From: an uncultured Lachnospiraceae bacterium
GTDB lineage: Bacteria > Bacillota > Clostridia > Lachnospirales > Lachnospiraceae
Assembly (NCBI GenBank): GCA_910579225.1
Contig: CAJTTI010000003.1
Coordinates: 21,337-85,336 of the forward strand
DNA: 64,000 nucleotides
Direction: 5' to 3'
Shown: positions 18,371-26,850 of the stretch, piece after piece
How positions within the stretch are numbered: the stretch's first letter is position 1
Layout of the letters: every line of letters starts with the position of its first letter
Program-made: the position numbers and the translations under genes
Notes under the pieces: generated by a model
Seen by the model: only the letters and a program-made list of their open reading frames with translations
Told to the model about the DNA's origin: nothing
Databases searched by the model: none

Positions 18371-19747
18371 ATGAAAAAGAGAGTTATCTGTGTCTTGTTA
18401 GCTGCGGCTGTGGCAGCCGGTTCGCTGGCCGGCTGCGGCGGCAAATCATCCGACGGCGGTGCATCGTCCGGTGAAGAAGGAAAGGTTATCAATGTCTACA
18501 GCTGGAATGACGAGTTCCGTAAGCGTGTGGAGGAGGTCTATCCGGAGGTGAAGGAAACCTCGACAGACGGTACCGTGACGACGTTAAATGACGGCACCGA
18601 GATCCACTGGATCATCAATCCCAATGAGGACGGAGTCTATCAGCAGAAGCTGGATGAGGCGCTCTTAAGACAGGCGGATGCTTCAGCGGACGACAAGGTG
18701 GATATTTTCCTGTCAGAGGTTGATTATGTGTATAAATATACAGACGCGGATGCGGATGTGGCCATGCCCCTTACGGATCTTGGGATTGATCCGGACGCGG
18801 ATCTGGCAGACCAGTATGAGTTTACAAAAGTAACAGCCTCGGATGTGAACGGTGTTCAGAGAGGCTCCACCTGGCAGTGCTGTCCGGGCCTTTTGGTATA
18901 CCGCCGGGATATCGCCATGGACGTGTTCGGCACCGATGATCCGGAAGCGATTGGTGAGAAGGTGAAGGACTGGGATACGCTGAAAGCGACGGCAGAGGAA
19001 CTGAAAGCAAAAGGATATTATACTTTTGCTTCCTATGCGGATACGTTCCGTCTGTACGGGAACAGCATTGAAGCTCCCTGGGTAAGTCCGGGCGAGACTA
19101 CGATCAAGGTGGATCAGAAGGTCATGGACTGGGTGGAGGATTCCAAAGAATGGCTGGATGCAGGATATCTGGACAAAAATGTAAAACGGCAGTGGGTTGA
19201 CGACTGGAACAAGACCATGGGCTCTTCCTCCAATGTATTTGCGTTCCTCTTCCCGGCCTGGGGCATAGATTTTACTCTGAAGAAGAACTGGGACGGCGAG
19301 GACGGCGTCTGGGGCGTTACCAATCCGCCGCAGGAATATAACTGGGGAGGCTCCTATGTACATGCATGCACCGGCACCGATAATCCGGAGCAGGTAAAAG
19401 ACATTATCCTTGCGGTTACAGGGAACCAGGAGAATCTGCTGAAGATCTCCAAAGAATATCTGGACTATACGAATACAAAGAGCGGAATGCAGAAAGTGGC
19501 AGAGGACAGCAGTTATGCTTCTGAATTCCTGGGAGGACAGAATGCGTTCCAGTATTTCGTTCCGGTTGCGGAAAGCATCCAGATCGCACCGCTTTCCGCT
19601 TATGATCAGGGATGCGTAGAGCTGCTCCAGAATTCGTTCAGCGATTATTTCCAGGGAGCGGTTGACTTTGATAAAGCAAAGGAGAATTTTGAGACGGCGA
19701 TTATCGAGCGCTATCCGGACATTACAGCGATTCAGTGGCCGGAATAA
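18371..19747 (+). CDS. Sugar ABC importer substrate-binding lipoprotein
   Basis: 458-residue family-1 extracellular solute-binding protein. A lipoprotein signal is visible (MKKRVICVLLAAAVAAGSLAG then CGG, lipobox LAGC near residue 21). The mature domain has the W-rich pocket regions of oligosaccharide binders (ECF-free CUT1 type). It captures sugar outside the cell for the permeases at 19813 and 20771. Neighbouring phosphorylases and beta-glucosidase point to beta-gluco-oligosaccharides. Start follows ACAGGAGG. A hairpin after its stop probably raises its mRNA level relative to the permeases. Confidence 0.9.
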   Translation: MKKRVICVLLAAAVAAGSLAGCGGKSSDGGASSGEEGKVINVYSWNDEFRKRVEEVYPEVKETSTDGTVTTLNDGTEIHWIINPNEDGVYQQKLDEALLRQADASADDKVDIFLSEVDYVYKYTDADADVAMPLTDLGIDPDADLADQYEFTKVTASDVNGVQRGSTWQCCPGLLVYRRDIAMDVFGTDDPEAIGEKVKDWDTLKATAEELKAKGYYTFASYADTFRLYGNSIEAPWVSPGETTIKVDQKVMDWVEDSKEWLDAGYLDKNVKRQWVDDWNKTMGSSSNVFAFLFPAWGIDFTLKKNWDGEDGVWGVTNPPQEYNWGGSYVHACTGTDNPEQVKDIILAVTGNQENLLKISKEYLDYTNTKSGMQKVAEDSSYASEFLGGQNAFQYFVPVAESIQIAPLSAYDQGCVELLQNSFSDYFQGAVDFDKAKENFETAIIERYPDITAIQWPE

Positions 19748-19760
19748 AGAGAGAGTTGTA

Positions 19761-19780
19761 CGGGGCACTTTTGTGCCCCG
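19761..19780 (+). other. Intergenic stem-loop between binding protein and permease genes
   Basis: CGGGGCAC-TTTT-GTGCCCCG, a perfect 8-base stem with a tetraloop and no following T-run. Such hairpins after binding-protein genes commonly protect the upstream message. Confidence 0.65.
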
Positions 19781-19812
19781 ATGCATAAGGGATAAAGAAA
19801 GGAACAGTGTTT

Positions 19813-20766
19813 ATGAAGTCCAGAAATAAAAAGATTGACTATTCGAAATGGGGATATTTCTTTATTCTTCCGTTTTTTGTAAGTTTTTTCATATTTTCAT
19901 TTATACCGCTTCTGGATACGATCCGGTACAGCTTTTTTGAATATTATCGTTCTGGTATCAAGGAAGTCGGCCCCAATTTTATCGGGATGGAGAATTATAT
20001 CAGCCTTCTCAAATCAGACATGCTCAAATACGCGGCCAATACGCTGATTCTGTGGATTGTGGGGTTCATTCCCCAGATCGTGATTGCTCTGGTGCTGGCG
20101 GAATGGTTCGTGGACGCCCGGCTTAAGATCCATGGGACGCAGTTTTTCAAGGTTGTGATCTATCTGCCCAATTTGATCATGGCATCCGCGTTTGCGATGC
20201 TGTTCTTTACCATGTTCTCCAATAACGGGCCGGTCAATGAGATTCTCCTGTCCATAGGGCTGATCAAGGAGCCGGTTGATTTTCTGGGTTCGGTCTTTGG
20301 CACCAGATCACTGGTAGGCCTCATGAATTTCCTCATGTGGTTCGGTAATTCCACGATCATGCTCATGGCGGCGATCATGGGAATCAGCCCGGATGTGTTC
20401 GAGGCTTCCGACCTGGACGGGTGCAACAGTTTTCAGCGTTTTTTCTATATCACGCTTCCGCAGATACGCCCAATCCTTGCCTACACCCTGATCACGGCGA
20501 TTATCGGCGGCCTGCAGATGTTTGACGTGCCTCAGATTCTGACCAATGGTCAGGGTACGCCGGACCGTACGTCCATGACACTGATCATGTTCCTGAACAG
20601 CCATCTGAAGAGCCGAAATTATGGCATGGCAGGTGCGCTCTCGGTCTATCTGTTTATTGTCAGCGGCATTCTGTGCTTCTTTGTATACCGAATCACGAAC
20701 AATGATGATCCTGACGGTTCCAAAGCCGCGGCGAAGAAAGCAAAAAAACAGAGCAGGAGGGGATAG
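19813..20766 (+). CDS. Sugar ABC importer permease, MalF type
   Basis: About 317 residues with six membrane segments. The CUT1 inner-membrane signature EASDLDGCNSFQRFFYITLPQIRP near residue 198 contacts the shared ATPase. Start ATG 19813 (MKSRNKK) chosen, with AAAGG ten bases upstream; GTG 19807 is an alternative. The C-terminal tail is basic (KKAKKQSRRG). Partner of the permease at 20771. No ATPase gene is in the cluster, so a shared MsmK/MalK-type ATPase encoded elsewhere is expected. Confidence 0.92.
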   Translation: MKSRNKKIDYSKWGYFFILPFFVSFFIFSFIPLLDTIRYSFFEYYRSGIKEVGPNFIGMENYISLLKSDMLKYAANTLILWIVGFIPQIVIALVLAEWFVDARLKIHGTQFFKVVIYLPNLIMASAFAMLFFTMFSNNGPVNEILLSIGLIKEPVDFLGSVFGTRSLVGLMNFLMWFGNSTIMLMAAIMGISPDVFEASDLDGCNSFQRFFYITLPQIRPILAYTLITAIIGGLQMFDVPQILTNGQGTPDRTSMTLIMFLNSHLKSRNYGMAGALSVYLFIVSGILCFFVYRITNNDDPDGSKAAAKKAKKQSRRG

Positions 20767-20770
20767 AGTT

Positions 20771-21616
20771 ATGAAATCAAAACAGCCCAGTCATTTACGG
20801 AGTATCGTGGCGCATGTGGTACTGATCATTCTGTCATTTATGTGCCTGTTTTTCTTCTACATTCTGTTTATCAACGCAACAAGATCGCACGCGGATCTGC
20901 AGAAAGGATTTTCGGCTCTGCCGGGCAGTTATCTGTTTACCAATCTGAAAAATGTGGCCAACGACGGAACGTTCCCCATGTTCCGGGGAATTCTGAACAG
21001 TTTGATTGTCTCTGGCTGCTCCGCTGCGATTGCTACTTATTTTTCGGCCTTGACAGCCTATGGTCTGTACGCGTATGATTTTAAATTAAAGAAGGCGGCG
21101 TTTACCTTTATCATGGCGATTCTCGTGATGCCCACGCAGGTAACGGCTATGGGATTTCTCAGACTGATCACGAATATGGGAATGTATGACTCCCTGCTTC
21201 CTCTGATCCTCCCGTCCATTGCCGCTCCGTCCGTCTTTTATTTCATGTACAGCTATCTGCAGTCGTCTCTTCCCATGTCCCTTGTGGAGGCGGCAAGGAT
21301 CGATGGCTGCGGAGAGTTCCGGACATTTAACCAGATCGTGCTCCCGATTATGAAACCGGCCATCGCGGTGCAGGCAATTTTTACGTTTGTAAGCTCCTGG
21401 AACAACTACTTCGTCCCGGCGCTGGTGATCCAGTCAAAGGAGAAGATGACCGTCCCGATTCTGATCGCGACGCTCAGGGGTGCGGACTATATGAACTTTG
21501 ATATGGGCAAGATCTATACCATGATTCTGGTCGCCATCGTTCCGATCATTCTGGTATATCTGCTTTTGTCCAAATATATCATTGCGGGTGTGACGCTCGG
21601 CGGTGTGAAAGAGTAA
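20771..21616 (+). CDS. Sugar ABC importer permease, MalG type
   Basis: 281 residues with six membrane segments. The EAA loop EAARIDGCGEFRTFNQIVLPIMKP is near residue 178. Start ATG 20771 (MKSKQPSHLRS) lies ten bases behind AGGAGG and four bases after the preceding stop. An earlier in-frame start would overlap the upstream gene heavily. Completes the CUT1 permease pair. Confidence 0.92.
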   Translation: MKSKQPSHLRSIVAHVVLIILSFMCLFFFYILFINATRSHADLQKGFSALPGSYLFTNLKNVANDGTFPMFRGILNSLIVSGCSAAIATYFSALTAYGLYAYDFKLKKAAFTFIMAILVMPTQVTAMGFLRLITNMGMYDSLLPLILPSIAAPSVFYFMYSYLQSSLPMSLVEAARIDGCGEFRTFNQIVLPIMKPAIAVQAIFTFVSSWNNYFVPALVIQSKEKMTVPILIATLRGADYMNFDMGKIYTMILVAIVPIILVYLLLSKYIIAGVTLGGVKE

Positions 21617-21669
21617 TGACTGTATAATTTATATAACCGGCGTTTAAAAACTGTCCACCTGTGCGGCTG

Positions 21670-21742
21670 GATGCTCCAGGGAGCATCTGACGCGGGTCCT
21701 GCATTCGCAAAATCCGTGTCTGCGCGCCTCTGCGGATGCAGG
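21670..21742 (+). other. Two consecutive hairpins in the ABC-GH3 intergenic region
   Basis: GATGCTCC-AG-GGAGCATC (21670-21687) and CCTGCATTCGCA (21698-21709) paired with TGCGGATGCAGG (21731-21742, one wobble). Neither has a T-run. They precede the terminator at 21775 in the 248-base gap. Confidence 0.5.
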
Positions 21743-21774
21743 CAATCAGTGCCGTTTATATCAAATAGAAATGA

Positions 21775-21830
21775 CTGCTGCAGTACGGAGCTTTTCAGAT
21801 GAGGAAGGAAGCTGCAGCAGTTTTTCTTTT
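21775..21830 (+). terminator. Terminator after the ABC permeases, upstream of GH3
   Basis: CTGCTGCAG (21775-21783) and CTGCAGCAG (21812-21820), perfect arms followed by TTTTTCTTTT. It ends the importer transcript and leaves GH3 to read-through or its own promoter in the AT-rich stretch at 21821-21850. Confidence 0.75.
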
Positions 21831-21864
21831 TTCTTGTTATATTTTTGAATCTCAGGAGGGTAAC

Positions 21865-24327
21865 ATGATGAATACAGATCAGAATCACAGCGGAACACAG
21901 AATAACCAAAGATCTGAACGTGAGCTTTTGCATGGCCGACTGGCGAGAAGGGCAGCGGCGGAAGGCATGGTTCTGTTGAAAAATGAAGAGGTCCTTCCGC
22001 TGGATGCTTCCAGGCCGTTGGCGCTGTTCGGCGGCGGCGCGGTGCGCACGGTAAAAGGAGGCATCGGCTCCGGAGATGTGAACAGCCGGGAAAGTATCTC
22101 CGTTTGTCAGGGCCTCAGGGCAGCGGGAGCGGTGATCACCAGCGAATGCTGGATCGACGACTATGAGAAGCGTTATGAGGCAGCCCGCCTTGCATGGAAA
22201 GAGAAAATTCTGAACCGTGCAAAACAGGTGAAAAATCCGTTCGACGCTTATGCGGAGCATCCGTTTGTCCTGCCGGACGGACGGAAGATCGAAGCAGAGG
22301 ATCTGAAAGGTGCTTCGGCTGCGGTCTATGTGATCAGTCGTATTGCCGGCGAAGGAAAAGACCGAAGAAGGGAAGAAGGCGATTATTATTTAAGCAGAAA
22401 AGAACAGGAGGATCTTTGCTGCCTGAATGAATCCGGCGTTCCCATCATCCTGCTTTTAAACGTGGGCGCGCCTGTAGAACTGACGGATATTTTGAAAGAA
22501 ACAGAACATATAAAAGCAGTTTTGCTTCTTTCCCTGCCGGGACAGGAGGGCGGTCATGCCGCCGCGGATGTGCTGTTTGGCCGAGCCGTACCTGGAGGGA
22601 GGCTTACGACCACCTGGGCCAGGCGATATAAAGACTATCCTTCTGCGGAAAGCTTTGGATACTTAAAGGGAAATCTGGAAACAGAAGAATACCGGGAAGG
22701 GATTTATGTGGGCTACCGTTGTTTTGACAGTTTTGGCATAGAGCCCCTGTTTCCGTTTGGATATGGACTTTCCTACACAGGCTTTTCCATAAAGTTTGAA
22801 GGGTGCCGGGAGACAGAGCGGGGTGTGGAAGCAGCGGTATCTGTGAAAAATACCGGAAACCATTATGCGGGAAGAGAAGTGGTGCAGGCCTATGTGACCC
22901 TGCCCCAGACCGGCGGCGCAAAGGAATATCAGCGTTTGGTCGGTTTTGCAAAGACCGGCTGTCTGAATCCCGGGGAAGAAGAGCGGCTTACCGTATCCAT
23001 TGAGTGGTCATATCTTGCCGGATTTTCTGAATCGCTGCATGCGTGGATCGTGGAAGCAGGAACATACGGTTTATGGATCGGGAATCATGCAAAGTCCCTG
23101 CAGCTTGTTTCTCTGCTTACGGTTCAAAAGCAGACCGTGTTGGAAAAGACCGTATACAGCGGCATGGAATTTCCGGCGTTGGATACGCTTCCTGCGGCGG
23201 AGGCAGCCGGAAGAAAATTCGAAGAATGGATGAAACTGGCCAGAGAACAGAGAGTACCCAATTTAACCCTTACTCCTCAGAAGGAGAAGAAGCGGACCTG
23301 TCAGAAAGATGATTTTCTGGCGGAAGAGGTTCCTGCGGAGGAACTGATTCCGCTTCTGTACGGAAACATCACGAAGGGCACCAGTACGCTGGGTTCCTCC
23401 GGGGTCCGGGTGCCCGGCTCCGCCGGGGAGACGACGGAAGCGCTGGAAGAAAAATACGGCGTCCGCTCCCTGATCATGGCGGACGGTCCGGCTGGACTTC
23501 GTCTGCGGCAGAGCTATGAAGTGGACCGCAGCACGGACTGTGTCTACGGCGTCGGTGTTCTGGGTTCCCTGGAAAACGGCTTTCTGGAAGAGACCGTGCA
23601 CCATGAGGGCGCCGATACCTGGTATCAGTTCTGCACGGCGTTTCCGGTGGGCACGGCGCTGGCGCAGTCATGGGACATGGAACTGATGCGGGAATTCGGA
23701 GCGGCTGTGGCAGAAGAAATGAAAGAATTCCATGTGGATCTCTGGCTGGCCCCGGGTATGAACATCCACCGAAATCCACTGTGCGGACGCAACTTTGAGT
23801 ATTATTCGGAAGATCCTCTGCTCTCCGGACTTCTGGCATCGGCGGTGACAGAAGGCGTGCAGAGCCGCAGGGGATGCGGAGTGACGATCAAGCATTTTGC
23901 ATGCAACAATCAGGAGGACAACCGGATGGGAGTCGATGTCCGCATAACCGAACGGGCGCTCCGGGAGATCTATCTGCGGGGATTTGAGATCGCGGTGAAA
24001 AAATCCGCACCGGCAGCCATGATGTCTTCTTATAACCAGATCAACGGCGTCCATGCGGCCAACAGCCGGGCTCTCTGTACCGCGATCGCCCGTGAAGAAT
24101 GGGGATATGACGGCGTCATCATGTCCGACTGGAATACGACTGTCCCAGAGGACGGAAGTATCCCGTGGAAATGCATAGCGGCGGGAAATGATCTTATTAT
24201 GCCGGGAAACCCGGAGGATGATGAAAATATCCGCCGTGCGTATAAAGAGGGAACGCTCCCGGAAACGGCTATCCGGCGCAGCGCGGGACGGGTGTGGAAG
24301 CTGGTTCGAAGACTGACAGGGGAGTGA
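21865..24327 (+). CDS. GH3 beta-glucosidase with reversed domain order
   Basis: 820 residues from ATG 21865 (MMNTDQNHSG) behind CAGGAGGG. The alpha/beta sandwich domain normally found C-terminally in GH3 comes first (AAEGMVLLKNEEVLPL, near residue 30). A fibronectin-III-like segment follows (REVVQAYVTLPQ to GTYGLWIG, about 330-415). The TIM barrel is last, with KHFACNNQE near 675 and the nucleophile Asp in VIMSDWN near 754. This permuted order is known from Ruminococcus albus and Butyrivibrio beta-glucosidases. There is no signal peptide, so it acts in the cytoplasm on imported beta-glucosides. Confidence 0.92.
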   Translation: MMNTDQNHSGTQNNQRSERELLHGRLARRAAAEGMVLLKNEEVLPLDASRPLALFGGGAVRTVKGGIGSGDVNSRESISVCQGLRAAGAVITSECWIDDYEKRYEAARLAWKEKILNRAKQVKNPFDAYAEHPFVLPDGRKIEAEDLKGASAAVYVISRIAGEGKDRRREEGDYYLSRKEQEDLCCLNESGVPIILLLNVGAPVELTDILKETEHIKAVLLLSLPGQEGGHAAADVLFGRAVPGGRLTTTWARRYKDYPSAESFGYLKGNLETEEYREGIYVGYRCFDSFGIEPLFPFGYGLSYTGFSIKFEGCRETERGVEAAVSVKNTGNHYAGREVVQAYVTLPQTGGAKEYQRLVGFAKTGCLNPGEEERLTVSIEWSYLAGFSESLHAWIVEAGTYGLWIGNHAKSLQLVSLLTVQKQTVLEKTVYSGMEFPALDTLPAAEAAGRKFEEWMKLAREQRVPNLTLTPQKEKKRTCQKDDFLAEEVPAEELIPLLYGNITKGTSTLGSSGVRVPGSAGETTEALEEKYGVRSLIMADGPAGLRLRQSYEVDRSTDCVYGVGVLGSLENGFLEETVHHEGADTWYQFCTAFPVGTALAQSWDMELMREFGAAVAEEMKEFHVDLWLAPGMNIHRNPLCGRNFEYYSEDPLLSGLLASAVTEGVQSRRGCGVTIKHFACNNQEDNRMGVDVRITERALREIYLRGFEIAVKKSAPAAMMSSYNQINGVHAANSRALCTAIAREEWGYDGVIMSDWNTTVPEDGSIPWKCIAAGNDLIMPGNPEDDENIRRAYKEGTLPETAIRRSAGRVWKLVRRLTGE

Positions 24328-24344
24328 AAAGCTTTGATATGTAG

Positions 24345-24533
24345 ATGCTTCAGGAACTGGATCTGGAGGCGGCGCTGGAGGGAAAATCAAAATGTTGGAA
24401 CGCAGCGATCTCGGAAGCGTTTCACTATATGAAACTCATTGAGGCCTGGGGAACCGGGCTGGGAAGGATACGGAACAGCTGCAGGGAGTATGGACTGAAA
24501 GAACCGGTCATTGATGAATTTGGTGATGGATAA
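24345..24533 (+). pseudogene. C-terminal fragment of an AlbA_2/AAA_4-type ATP-binding regulator
   Basis: 62 residues, including NAAISEAFHYMKLIEAWGTG and CREYGLKEPVIDEFGDG. This matches the C-terminal HATPase-like end of the family annotated as RecG-like or AAA_4 DNA-binding regulators, which are normally 400-500 residues. It stops right after FGDG, where intact proteins continue (FRV...). There is no ribosome site. A decayed remnant between GH3 and the cobalamin riboswitch. Confidence 0.6.
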
Positions 24534-24572
24534 AGGACATGCATTCTGTGGGAACTCTCACAAAATAAAAAT

Positions 24573-24601
24573 TTGACAAAATCTGATTCCGATGCTAAGA
24601 T
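24573..24601 (+). promoter_or_regulatory. Promoter of the cobalamin-riboswitch operon
   Basis: TTGACA (24573-24578), 17-base spacer, TAAGAT (24596-24601). The transcript would start just before the riboswitch aptamer. Confidence 0.75.
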
Positions 24602-24614
24602 GACAACATCATAT

Positions 24615-24722
24615 AAGTCTGTCCAAGGGGAATCAGGTGCGAAGCCTGAGCGATGCGGTCACTGTAAGCAGAGCATACGATGTCTTCTGCGAGCCAGGTT
24701 ACCAAAGACAGGCGGAATGAAG
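24615..24722 (+). ncRNA. Cobalamin (B12) riboswitch aptamer
   Basis: Contains the B12-box features: AAGGGGAATCAGGTGCGAAGC, then CCTGAGCGATGCGGTCACTGT, then GAGCCAGGTTACC, with GTCTGTC (24617) and GACAGGC (24707) able to close the outer stem. The order G(G)GAA - GGTG - AGC - GCGGTCACTGT - GCCAGG.ACC matches the family. A terminator follows at 24764, so B12 binding should reduce expression of the downstream DUF4430/ECF pair. Confidence 0.9.
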
Positions 24723-24763
24723 CTTCCTTGCAGGGCCATGCATTCCACACAAGCGCAACAGGT

Positions 24764-24796
24764 GCAGGTCTGACGTAAGGCAGGCCTGCTTCTTTT
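24764..24796 (+). terminator. Riboswitch expression-platform terminator
   Basis: GCAGGTCTG (24764-24772) pairs with CAGGCCTGC (24781-24789) with one wobble, followed by TTCTTTTAT. Placed between the B12 aptamer and the first gene at 24874. Confidence 0.82.
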
Positions 24797-24873
24797 ATGC
24801 GCAGTTATCGGAAGACTCTGCGGGGGACCGGTGAGAAAACGTGTAACTGATTAACCGGATTGAGAGGACGAAA

Positions 24874-25272
24874 ATGAACAAGGATAAGAAAGCAATTTTA
24901 ATTACCGCAGCGCTTCTTTTAGTGCTTTGCCTTGGGGCAGTATTGGGATACCAGAAGTTTGCCCCCAGGGGTGTGGCGGGAGAAAAGGAAATCACGGTAA
25001 AGGTAGTTCATGCCGACGCCGGTGAAAAGGAATTCACTTACCAGACGGATGAGGAGTTTTTAGGAGCCGTGTTGGAAGCGGAGGGTTTGGCAGAAGGCGA
25101 AGAAGGACCTTACGGTCTTTACATTATTTCTGTGGACGGCGAGACCGCGGAAGAATCCAGGCAGCAGTGGTGGTGCCTGACAAAAGGCGGCGAGACCGTG
25201 AACACTTCCGCCACACAGACGCCGATTGCGGATGGAGATGTGTTTGAGCTGACGCTCACTGAGGGGTATTGA
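24874..25272 (+). CDS. Membrane-anchored DUF4430 (transcobalamin-like domain) protein
   Basis: 132 residues. A single N-terminal membrane anchor (AILITAALLLVLCLGAVLGY, residues 8-27) is followed by one DUF4430 domain (about 42-132: KEFTYQTDEEFLGAVLEAEGL, QWWCLTKGGE). It lacks a lipobox, so an uncleaved anchor exposing the domain outside is likely. DUF4430 resembles the C-terminal domain of transcobalamin/intrinsic factor. The B12 riboswitch upstream and the S component overlapping region downstream suggest it hands a corrinoid to the transporter; this is inference. Confidence 0.85.
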   Translation: MNKDKKAILITAALLLVLCLGAVLGYQKFAPRGVAGEKEITVKVVHADAGEKEFTYQTDEEFLGAVLEAEGLAEGEEGPYGLYIISVDGETAEESRQQWWCLTKGGETVNTSATQTPIADGDVFELTLTEGY

Positions 25273-25279
25273 GAGAGAC

Positions 25280-25789
25280 ATGCGGATGAATACAAAAATG
25301 CTGGTGATATCGTCCATGCTGACGGCACTCCTGTTCGCCGGTCAGGTGGGGATGCAGTTTCTGCCGAATATTGAGATCGTTACGCTTTTGATCATATTGT
25401 ATACACGGGCCTTTGGAAAACGGGTATTTGCCATCATCTATGCTTTTGTCATGCTGGAAGGCCTTTTTTACGGATTTGGCATCTGGTGGGTCAGCTATCT
25501 GTATATATGGAGTATTTTCGTTCTGGTCGTGCTGCTGATCAAAAGCGATTCTGTAATTTTGTGGAGCATGATCTCCGGGATCTTCGGACTGTGCTTTGGT
25601 TTTCTGTGCGCAATCCCTTATTTTGTAACAGGCGGTCCGGGAGCGGGGGTGGCGTACTGGGGAGCCGGGCTTTATTTTGACCTGCTTCACTGTGCCGGAA
25701 ATGTGCTGCTTTGTGCAGTCTTGTACCGTCCCCTTTACCGGGTGCTTTCGCTGCTGGCGGCGGAGACGCGGCGGGCGGCGAGCTGCTGA
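25280..25789 (+). CDS. ECF transporter S component, probable corrinoid specificity
   Basis: 169 residues with five or six membrane segments (MLVISSMLTALLFAGQVGMQF, IEIVTLLIILYTRAFG, VFAIIYAFVMLEGLFYGFGIWW). The VFAIIYAFVMLEG and GAGLYFDLLHCAGNVLL regions fit ECF substrate-binding S proteins. It starts seven bases after DUF4430; ATG 25280 (MRMNTK) or 25286 is possible. No EcfA/T genes are here, so it should use a shared group II module. The cobalamin riboswitch makes cobalamin or a precursor the likely ligand. Confidence 0.82.
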   Translation: MRMNTKMLVISSMLTALLFAGQVGMQFLPNIEIVTLLIILYTRAFGKRVFAIIYAFVMLEGLFYGFGIWWVSYLYIWSIFVLVVLLIKSDSVILWSMISGIFGLCFGFLCAIPYFVTGGPGAGVAYWGAGLYFDLLHCAGNVLLCAVLYRPLYRVLSLLAAETRRAASC

Positions 25790-25798
25790 ATGTTTTTC

Positions 25799-26725
25799 TC
25801 AATAATATCTGGAATAGCCGTTTGTGTCTTGCAGATTATGGGTTGCTTTCAGCTGCCGCACCTGCTCCAGAAACGTCCGGGCTTCCGGACGGATGTCCTC
25901 CGCATAAAGAAGGCCGTAAGGAAGCGAAAAATTCCAGTTGACCGGAACGGTCTTCAGGGAAGGGTGGATGTTGTGCCAGCGATCCTGCGTCAGCAGCAGC
26001 ACCCCGTTCTCCTCGCAGTAATTAAACGTATCCATATCATAAAAATAACTGCTGTCTTCCATAATGATCTGCGGATGGGTCAGCTTCAGCATCTCCCGGA
26101 AATTGTCCAGCAAAAAGGAATTTCCTGTCTTCACGGTCACAATATGCTGGCCGTATAAATCGGATATCTCCAGTTCTCTTTTTTTCACAAGCGTATTTGT
26201 CGTTGGTATGGCGATACACAGGCTGCATCTCCACAGTTCTAAAAAACGCGCGTTGTTCGGCATAAATGAGGAATCCATCGTACCCACCAGAAAATCCAGA
26301 TCTTTCCCCAGAGACTCTGCGGCAGAGAGAATCTGATCGTCAGAATATGATACAATCTTCATCTTGAATTCTTCCGGGTTCCCGGCATTTTCATTCCAGA
26401 ATTTCACAAACTGATGGCAGGGATGCAGAAGGGAAGAGCCGATGCGGATGATTTTTGCCGCATTTTCCTCGGCGGCTCTGGCCCGCTCAATGGACCGCCT
26501 TGATTCCCGCATGATCTTTTTGGAATCCTTATAGACGGATTCGCCCGCGGCAGTCAACGTCACGCCCTGGCTGCTCCGCCGGATCAGCTTCAGGCCCAGA
26601 TGATCTTCCAGCGCGTTCATCTGCTTCATCACGGCGGCGGGCGTGACATAGAGTTTTGCAGCTGCCTGGTTCAGGCTTCTGCAGTCTGCCACGATAAGAA
26701 ATGTATTTAATAATGGGTTGTACAT
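25799..26725 (-). CDS. LysR-family transcriptional regulator
   Basis: 308 residues from ATG 26725 (MYNPLLNTFLIVADC), with CAGGAG upstream. The N-terminal HTH is at 1-60 (SLNQAAAKLYVTPAAVMKQMNALEDHLGLKLIRRS). A type-2 periplasmic-binding-like effector domain follows, about 88-295 (IIRIGSSLLHPC). It is divergent from the aldo/keto reductase and PTS operon, which it probably controls. Its 3' end lies only nine bases from the convergent ECF S gene, with no visible terminator between them. Confidence 0.9.
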   Translation of the reverse strand: MYNPLLNTFLIVADCRSLNQAAAKLYVTPAAVMKQMNALEDHLGLKLIRRSSQGVTLTAAGESVYKDSKKIMRESRRSIERARAAEENAAKIIRIGSSLLHPCHQFVKFWNENAGNPEEFKMKIVSYSDDQILSAAESLGKDLDFLVGTMDSSFMPNNARFLELWRCSLCIAIPTTNTLVKKRELEISDLYGQHIVTVKTGNSFLLDNFREMLKLTHPQIIMEDSSYFYDMDTFNYCEENGVLLLTQDRWHNIHPSLKTVPVNWNFSLPYGLLYAEDIRPEARTFLEQVRQLKATHNLQDTNGYSRYY

Positions 26726-26850
26726 AGTGTTCTCCTGTTTACTTTTGGTAAATACAGTATATCTTCTTTGGTAATTCCGTGTCAAGGAAAAAGCAGGTAC
26801 AATAAGGCCAGATCAACAAAGAAAAATTATCACAGACAGGAGGATTCCAT

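Noticed and set aside
24573..24773. 66-codon plus-strand frame over the cobalamin riboswitch
   Set aside because: It coincides with the promoter and aptamer, has no Shine-Dalgarno and its translation matches no family.
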